Source of the DNA: Bagarius yarrelli
Taxonomy: Eukaryota > Chordata > Actinopteri > Siluriformes > Sisoridae
Length of the DNA stretch: 64,000 nt
Reading direction: 5' to 3'
Assembly: GCA_005784505.1 (NCBI GenBank)
Contig: VCAZ01000201.1
Span: forward strand, 1 to 64,000
The position numbers were made by a program, and so were the translations under genes. A model generated the notes under the pieces. It did no database searches. It was given only the letters and a program-made list of their open reading frames with translations, and had not been told where the DNA came from. Below are positions 57,746 to 64,000 of this stretch, piece by piece. The stretch's first letter is position 1. Every line of letters starts with the position of its first letter.

Positions 57746-57887
57746 ACGAAATATTCTGTTGTTCTAATTTTTTCACTAATCGATTGATGTTTTTTACAGT
57801 TTTGTGCACAGATTCAGCCGCACGGCCTGTTTTATCATCAGATCTTCATCATGGATGTCAGAGGCCATAAAACCCTGAGACCCTTTT

Positions 57888-57961
<74 letters not shown>

Positions 57962-58309
57962 AAATAAATAAAAAGGTCTCAGACATTAATAGTGAATAAA
58001 ATTCCCCAAAGTGTATTTAATGATCTGTACACACACACACACACACACATGGATCTCCATCTGTGTGCTCAGATCTCAGGTCAGGGTTCAGGGGTTCATC
58101 ACATGGGTAGCGTGTCACAGCACAGGGTTCGAGGAGGTCACACGCCCCGTGACCTCAGCAGTGCATTGCAGGTTTCAGCTGCAGTCGGAGATGCGAGATA
58201 ATGAAATGGTTTTTTGTTTTTAATCTTTAGCGCCGACGCTGTGACATCATCCTGCTGTGTAGAGCGAAAGAAAAGAGACGACCAGGAAGTGTTTTCCAAA
58301 ACCACCATG

Positions 58310-58860
58310 CTGTAATGAACACACACACACTCGCATTCAATACACACTGTGCTATAAATGAACATACACATTCAATACAATACACACTGACTGCAGAGAA
58401 ATGAACACACACTCGCATACAATACACACACTGTGCTTTAAATGAACACACACATTCAATGCGCACTGACTGCAGAGAAATGAACACACACTTGCATACA
58501 ATACACACTGTGCTTTAAATGAACACACATTCAATGCGCACTGACTGCAGAGAAATGAACACACACACATTCAATACACACTGTGCTTTAAATGAACACA
58601 CACATTCAATGCGCACTGACTGCAGAGAAATGAACACACACTTGCATACAATACACACTGTGCTTTAAATGAACACACATTCAATGCGCACTGACTGCAG
58701 AGAAATGAACACACACTTGCATACAATACACACTGTGCTTTAAATGAACACACACACATTCAATACACACTGACTGCAGAGAGATGAACACACACTTTCA
58801 ACACACACTGCAGAGAAATGAACACACACTGAACACACACTGAGGCGCGTGCCTCTCAGT
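58310..58860. repeat. Minisatellite, unit about 75 bp
   Basis: Alternating blocks TTCAATGCGCACTGACTGC, AGAGAAATGAACACACAC and TTGCATACAATACACACTG recur six or seven times, giving a higher-order unit of about 70-78 bp built from shorter ATGAACACACA modules. Confidence 0.85.
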
Positions 58861-58922
58861 GTTATTGCACAAAGTCTGGATCAGTGCCAAGTCGAGAGAA
58901 CACATCACTCGTTCAGTGCACG

Positions 58923-58927
<5 letters not shown>

Positions 58928-58969
<42 letters not shown>

Positions 58970-59190
58970 GTGTAAGAGAAACAGAGGGAGAGAGAAAGAG
59001 ACAGAGTGTAAGAGAAACAGAGGGGGAGAGAGACAGACAGAGTGTAAGAGAAACAGAGGGAGAGAGAGACAGGGAGAAACAGACAGCATGTAAGAAACAG
59101 AGAGGGCAAAAAAGAGGGCAAGAGAGATAAAAAGAGAGAGAAAGACAGAAATAGAGAGAGACAGAAAGATAATTAGAGAGACTGAAAGAC

Positions 59191-59221
<31 letters not shown>

Positions 59222-59315
59222 AAGCGAGATGGAGAGATTGAGAAAGACAGAGATAATGAGATAGAATAAGAGACACGGAGAGACAGAGAGAGGGAGAGAT
59301 AATGAGAGACAGACA
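58928..59315. repeat. (GA)n-rich tract with a 40-bp module
   Basis: GACAGAGTGTAAGAGAAACA plus GAGGGAGAGA recurs at least three times (58960-59080) inside GA-rich sequence. Frames across it are artefacts. Confidence 0.85.
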
Positions 59316-59524
59316 GAAAGTGGGTGCACAATTTTATATAAAATGCTTGCTAATTTACAAGCCAGGAAACTTAGCAACTTTATAAAACCCTCAGGTGACC
59401 AGGAACCTGCGAGAACATTTCATTCACCAGCAGCGACAGACGAATCAGAAAGTCCCGCAGTCGTTCGCTCGATTCGTTCAACTTCTGTTCGAATCTCTTT
59501 CAAATCTCTGTCCTAATCTGGTAG

Positions 59525-59670
59525 AAGTGGTAGGTCAGTGGTAAAGGTGTTGAACCGCTGAGTGGAAGACTGTGGGTTTAATTCCCAGCATCACCAATCT
59601 GCCACTGCTGGGGGCCCCTGAGTGAGGCCCCTAACCCACAACTGCTGCGTTGGATAAATGTTCCGGAAAT
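59525..59670 (+). mobile_element. tRNA-derived SINE, forward copy
   Basis: GTCAGTGGTAAAGGTGTTGA, GTGGGTTTAATTCCCAGCA, TGCTGGGGGCCCCTGAGTGA and GGATAAATGTTCCGGAAATG. It carries main-family landmarks. Confidence 0.7.
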
Positions 59671-60138
59671 GTAAATGTCTATACAGGGTTGTGTTCGTTG
59701 CTCTGAATGAGGGAGATAATGAAGGTCAAGTCCCCGTGTTGCTGATTTGGATTTTGGGGACAGAAGAAGGATCCAGTAGCAGGATGTCTCCCAGTGGACA
59801 CTGCCAATACTTCCTCCTTTCTTCCGTCCACCACTGATCAAACGGGGAGTTTCCCAAAAAGCTCCTCCTCCCTTCTTATTTTAATCCTGCCTACATTTAT
59901 TTCCTTCCTGCTCTCCTTCTATCCTTTCTTTCTTCCCTTCCTCTCCCCTCCCACAATAATCAAACTCAAGAAGGAAGTGTTAAGTAGTAAACGACTCCTT
60001 AACGCCAATCAAAATCCAAAGCTTGGATCGGACCTGGAAATTAGAAACTTCTAGAACGACAGGAAAAATTAGGAAGCTAAGGAACCTCCCAAAAGTTTTA
60101 TCCCACCTGAAACTGGGGTGCTGATTTGTCCATCCCTG

Positions 60139-60189
<51 letters not shown>

Positions 60190-61199
60190 TGTTAGTGCTT
60201 GAATCTTTCAAAGGAAACCCCAAGCATAAAAGAACTAACAGATTCCATCTTGAAAAAAAATCTCAAAAACAAATCTTCTACTTTCACTTTCACTCCCGGC
60301 TTTGCTCCATCGCCCGTCTTTCTCTGCCCCAGGCAAGTCTGACAAATCCAGAAGTTAGCGTTAGCATGCCAGTTATCACACGGCTCACAAATGACAAACT
60401 TAATCATGGCATCAAATTAGTTGATTAGCTTGCTATCAAGTTAGCATTGTAGGAAGAAACCGGTAAATAAAAATCAACATCTAGCTAGCTACGACCAAGC
60501 TACATGAAATAGCTAGTAAGCTAGCAAAGAAGATGATTAGCACACCTAGTTGCTAGGTGCTTGGGTAGCTAGTTGCAAATAGCTACATAGTCAAATAGCT
60601 ACAATTCGTAGCGGATCTTAAAGCGTGAAGCGGTCGGGAGTCTAAACATGACTAACAAATGAACAGACTTACTGTTACAAATTTTAAGCGTAAGGGTACC
60701 TGTAGCTACCGCATCACCCAATGCTGGCCGGCGGTTACCAGCTAAGCTAAAAGTTGCTAATGCTAAACTATTAGTATGCTTAGTATGTTTAGAGGCATTG
60801 AATCTTATAACAACGGCCGTTCCTCGTGTTAGTTTGGAGAAACGCAGAGCTACATCGTCCTCACAGTTCTCACAGACAGCACATTTAGCGTTGTATTATT
60901 GTCCTAAGTCTCTTCCCGATCGTTCAGGACCAGTACTACAAAAATAACCCTGGGAAAATCTTTGGTGAGTTATGCATCACGTGCTTGGGTTTGTTTTTAA
61001 TTTCTTTATTTTTTTTTTTATATAAGATGTGCAGTGCTTTAAATGATGGTGTCTCAAGCAGGACGATTTCTTTCTCGTCCATGTCCAGGATTAAAATTCT
61101 CCATGTCCCTGATGTCCTTCATCAGATTTCCAGCATCTGTTCTTTCGAACATGGTGCCCTCCCCATGCGATCACCGTGGCGACAGCGTCCTGCCAGCTT

Positions 61200-62360
61200 T
61201 TAGCTGAGCTCGAAGCCCGAGGACGACTCGATGGCGTAGAGCAGTTTGCTCCTCATCAGCTGCTGGTCTTGGAACTCAGGAAGCTTGAGGAGGTTCATGC
61301 AGGTGCTGGCGGTGGGAAGTCGCTCCGGGTCGCTTCCCGCGTTATGGATGCAGAAGGGAGGGTAGAGCTCCTGCAGTGGAACCAACAGAGAACAGAGTGA
61401 GGAGGAGAACAGAATCAGGAGAAAAAACAAGAAAGGAAAAGACAGAACAGTGCAGGAATGGGAAGGAAAAGAAAAGCAAAGAAAAAAAGAAAGGAAATTA
61501 AATGGAAAGAAGAAGAGAATAAAAATACAATGAAAAGAATAAGAAGGAAGGAAAGGAAAGGAAAGGAAAGTAGTATTTAACGAAGGAATGAGCACAGGGA
61601 AAGAGAAAGGCACAGAGGAGAAAAGGAAGAACAAAGCAGAATGAAGAACGAAGGAAACAGAGGAAAAATAGGAAAGAAACAGAGAAAAGAAGAAACACAA
61701 GGAACACAGTGTGAAGATCTTCTACATGATCTGTAAAGATATAAAGCACGCTTCCTTTCTTTTTACTCTGGTAGTTTTTTCTTCTTTCTTTTGATCATCC
61801 TCCTTTCCTTCCTTATTTTACTTTTCTTCTTCCTTACCTTTCTTCCATTTATTTCTTTTTCTTTTCTTCTTCTCTCATTTCTCTCACACTTTCCCCCTTG
61901 CCCTTCTTTCTCTCCAGCCATCCTCCCTCCCTTCCTTCCGCTGTTCCCTGTAGTCTAAATCATGGAATGGAGGAGTCACGCCGTCGGCTCATCGTTCATC
62001 ACTGTAATCAGCGATGTGCCTGACGGCTAAAACCCAGAAGGTCACCGAACCCCACGCCGAATCTGTGGGACTATTAGCGAGGACGCAATTGGCGGGGTTA
62101 GAACCCGATTAAAACCCATCTCAGGGTTCTGCTTTAAAAGCGCCATTTTTCTAACAATTAGCGTATTAAAGTATCATTGCTTTTGGAGAAAGTGTCAGCG
62201 CAGAAGCATCGCTCTAAAAACAGGCTCTCCATCATCTTTTTTAAACGGCTTCCACTGACAGGGCCATTTCCCCTTAATGAATCCATCCGCATTTAACGGC
62301 AACTAATTAACGCCCCCGTGGCTGGAGAGGAGGTAGAGGCAGAGGGCAAAGCGGCTTGGA

Positions 62361-62402
<42 letters not shown>

Positions 62403-63660
62403 GTGTGTGTGTGTGTGTGTGTGTCTCTATCTCTCTTTCTGTCTGCTCCAAAGTCAAATTCATTAAAAAACATCTCTTCATTCCTGCCAGTTAAAGTTTC
62501 TATATTTTATTCTCAGAACTTTTTCCTACAAGTTTACGATCAAACCAGCGTGAAATGAATCCAAGTGAAAGAACACGTTAGAATCCAAGCATTGGGCAAA
62601 GAAACCATCCTGTCTTTCTGAACTTCTTCTCTCCATTCATTCCTGTTTCATCTTTCTTGTGCTTTCGTCCTTCCCCTACTCTGTTCTTCCATTGAATTTT
62701 TTCCTTGTACTCTGCTGTAATTTCTTCTCCTATTTTTTCCTTTTTCCATTTTCCCATTCCTTTCGTTTTTTTCTTTTCTTTACCCTTTCTTTCCTTTCAT
62801 CTCTCCATTCCATTCCCTTCATTTTTCCATTCCTTTCATCTTTTCCGTACCTCTCATTTTCTTTTTCCTTTCATCTTTTTTTCTTTTAATTTCCTTTCAT
62901 CTATCCTCTTCCTTTCATCTTTCCTCTTTCTTTCTACTTTCCGCTTGCTTCCTTTCTTTTTTTAATTTTTCTTTTCCTTTCATCTTTCTTCTTCTTCCCA
63001 TTATCTTTCCTCTTCCTCTTCCTTTCATCTTTCCTTTTCTTCTTTTCCTTTCTTTTTTCTTTTTTTTCTTTTCATTTTTCTTTTTCTTTTCTTTCATTTT
63101 TCTTTTTCTTTCCTCTTTCCTTTCCGCTTCCTTTCATCTTTTCTTTTTTTTTTTTTTTCATTTTTCTTTTCCTTTTATCTTTCCTCTTCCTTTCATCTTT
63201 TTTTCTTTCTTCTTTCCTTTCCTTTTCCTTTTTTTTTTTTTTTTTCTTTTTCCTTTTTCTCTTTTTTCTTTCTCTTGCAAATTTTTTTTTTTCTTTTCTT
63301 TTTTCTTTTTTCTTTTTTTCTTCTTACTTTTCTCCTTTTCTCTTTGCATTTTTTATTTTTTTCTTTCCTTTTCTTTTCATCTTTCCTTTCACTTAATAAT
63401 TTATCATTTTTCCATATATTTCCAAAATATTCTGAATTTATTCTTGTAATATTAACATTATTTCCAAAATACCACAATTTTATTTATGTAGTTTTGACTT
63501 TTTTTCTTAAAAAATACTTTAATCTCATTGTTTTTTGTGTATCGTGATACAATTATTGTGTCAGTGATCATTGTGAATTAGTTCATTATGTTAATTCTCT
63601 GGTGTTGCAGAGTACTGTAAACGAATTAAAAGCTTTTATACATGTATTTAACAGTGTACA

Positions 63661-63701
<41 letters not shown>

Positions 63702-64000
63702 CTGACCTTAAACCCCAGCAGAGGAGGACGTGAGCAGCTGGTGACGAACTTGAGCAGCTTGCGTTTCTCCTCGTTGCTAAAATTCTCCACCACCTCCCAG
63801 AAGGTCTTGATAACCGGGTGAGTGGGTGAGTATCCTCCTGCACACATTCAGCGCTCAGTCAGCTCTGTGTGTGTGTGTGTGTGTGTGTGTAGCGTGACTC
63901 GAATCGGTGAGGGTGGAATGAAGTGTGTACCTGAGTAATTAGTAAACTTCTTCAGGTCATCCAGACAGACGGGCATGTGAGCGCCGGAGATCAAAACCTG
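61200..64000 (-). CDS. ube3c: UBE3C, HECT-type ubiquitin ligase, C-terminal part (cut by window edge)
   Basis: UBE3C is a proteasome-associated HECT E3 that extends ubiquitin chains on stalled substrates. Three exons on the minus strand: 64000-63931 (partial; continues past the window), 63837-63707 and 61370-61200. They read QVLISGAHMPVCLDDLKKF, then HPVIKTFWEVVENFSNEEKR and KLLKFVTSCSRPPLLGFK, then ELYPPFCIHNAGSDPERLPT and ASTCMNLLKLPEF, ending LLYAIESSSGFELS. The Cys of ASTC is the HECT thioester residue. The order and ending match human UBE3C almost word for word. Junctions are phase 1 and phase 0, with AG|GT borders. The rest of the HECT domain and the N-terminal part are outside. The 3' UTR likely runs to about 61003, where TTTATT gives a minus-strand AATAAA. 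The 2.3-kb intron 61371-63706 is mostly polypyrimidine sequence. Confidence 0.96.
61390..63410. repeat. Long purine/pyrimidine-biased stretch in a ube3c intron
   Basis: Purine-rich GAAAG sequence (61390-61710) turns into pyrimidine-rich CTTTC/TTCC sequence (61750-61930 and 62610-63400) on the plus strand, separated by about 400 bases of mixed sequence and a (CT)n run at 62364-62398. Lys- or Phe-rich frames across it are artefacts. Confidence 0.8.

Larger units (their letters stand above)
56431..61002. other. Intergenic region between the 18-bp satellite and ube3c
   Basis: Unique AT-rich sequence (56440-57130), (TG)n at 57142-57178, poly-G at 57336-57350, a GA tract (57352-57745), (CA)n (57893-57958), a 75-bp-unit minisatellite (58310-58860), a second GA tract (58928-59315), a SINE (59525-59670), (CA)n (60143-60187) and a stretch rich in GCTAGC/TTAGC words (60355-60800). 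I see no gene. Confidence 0.5.

Noticed and set aside
57300..59377. Ser/Leu and Arg/Glu frames
   Set aside because: Translations of two GA-rich tracts.
61200..61700. Single 166-residue protein ending in the HECT tail
   Set aside because: Only the part from 61370 down is coding. The Phe/Ser-rich front is an intron polypyrimidine tract.
62659..63477. Phe-rich and Lys-rich frames
   Set aside because: They are translations of TTTTC-rich simple sequence in a ube3c intron.

Overview
This is a vertebrate nuclear window, almost certainly from a teleost fish. The coding genes have short exons, GT-AG introns and teleost-like protein families: a fish-type GIMAP/AIG1 GTPase remnant and a finTRIM-like RING/B-box/SPRY gene. 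The introns and spacers are packed with (CA)n and (GA)n microsatellites, minisatellites and tRNA-derived SINEs of a kind common in ostariophysan fishes. I would not name the species.

Layout. 1-905: noisy 11-bp satellite. 1194-2422 (+): broken GIMAP/AIG1-type GTPase gene with a C-terminal membrane tail. 2538-7088 (+): unrecognised polar gene with a 14-residue tandem repeat and two duplicated 87-bp exons. 7.1-12.5 kb: mobile-element debris and one possible orphan terminal exon. 12532-18304 (-): maf1, repressor of RNA polymerase III, with all seven coding exons readable and a probable non-coding first exon near 22.5 kb. Its first intron holds a 2.4-kb 20-bp minisatellite. 25541-40390 (+): the most interesting gene, a 14-exon reading frame of 706 codons with SHARPIN-type PH-like and ubiquitin-like domains, an NZF finger and a complete HOIL-1/RBCK1-type RING-IBR-RING ligase module. 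It is head to head with maf1, as SHARPIN is in mammals. 44220-47354 (-): TRIM-family gene with a one-base frameshift in the SPRY exon. 47.9-50.6 kb and 52.5-56.4 kb: two large satellites with 35-bp and 18-bp units. 61200-64000 (-): the last three coding exons of ube3c, cut by the window edge.

How it fits together. Three mechanistic classes of ubiquitin ligase lie in one window: RBR (sharpin-like), RING (TRIM) and HECT (ube3c). Only the maf1/sharpin pair looks like an ancient conserved neighbourhood. Mammals divide the SHARPIN and HOIL-1 functions between two genes. Here a gene in the SHARPIN position carries both halves. A candidate alternative last exon (31789-31857) would end the protein just after the NZF and give a SHARPIN-like short form from the same locus. 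Whether this is already described in fish I cannot tell from the sequence.

Limits. Exon borders were read by eye from frame continuity, splice consensus and remembered family sequences, with no alignment or transcript data. The maf1 and sharpin-like frames are intact across 2.8 kb of coding sequence. The satellites and the first 4 kb contain many indels, either from sequencing or assembly error or from real decay.
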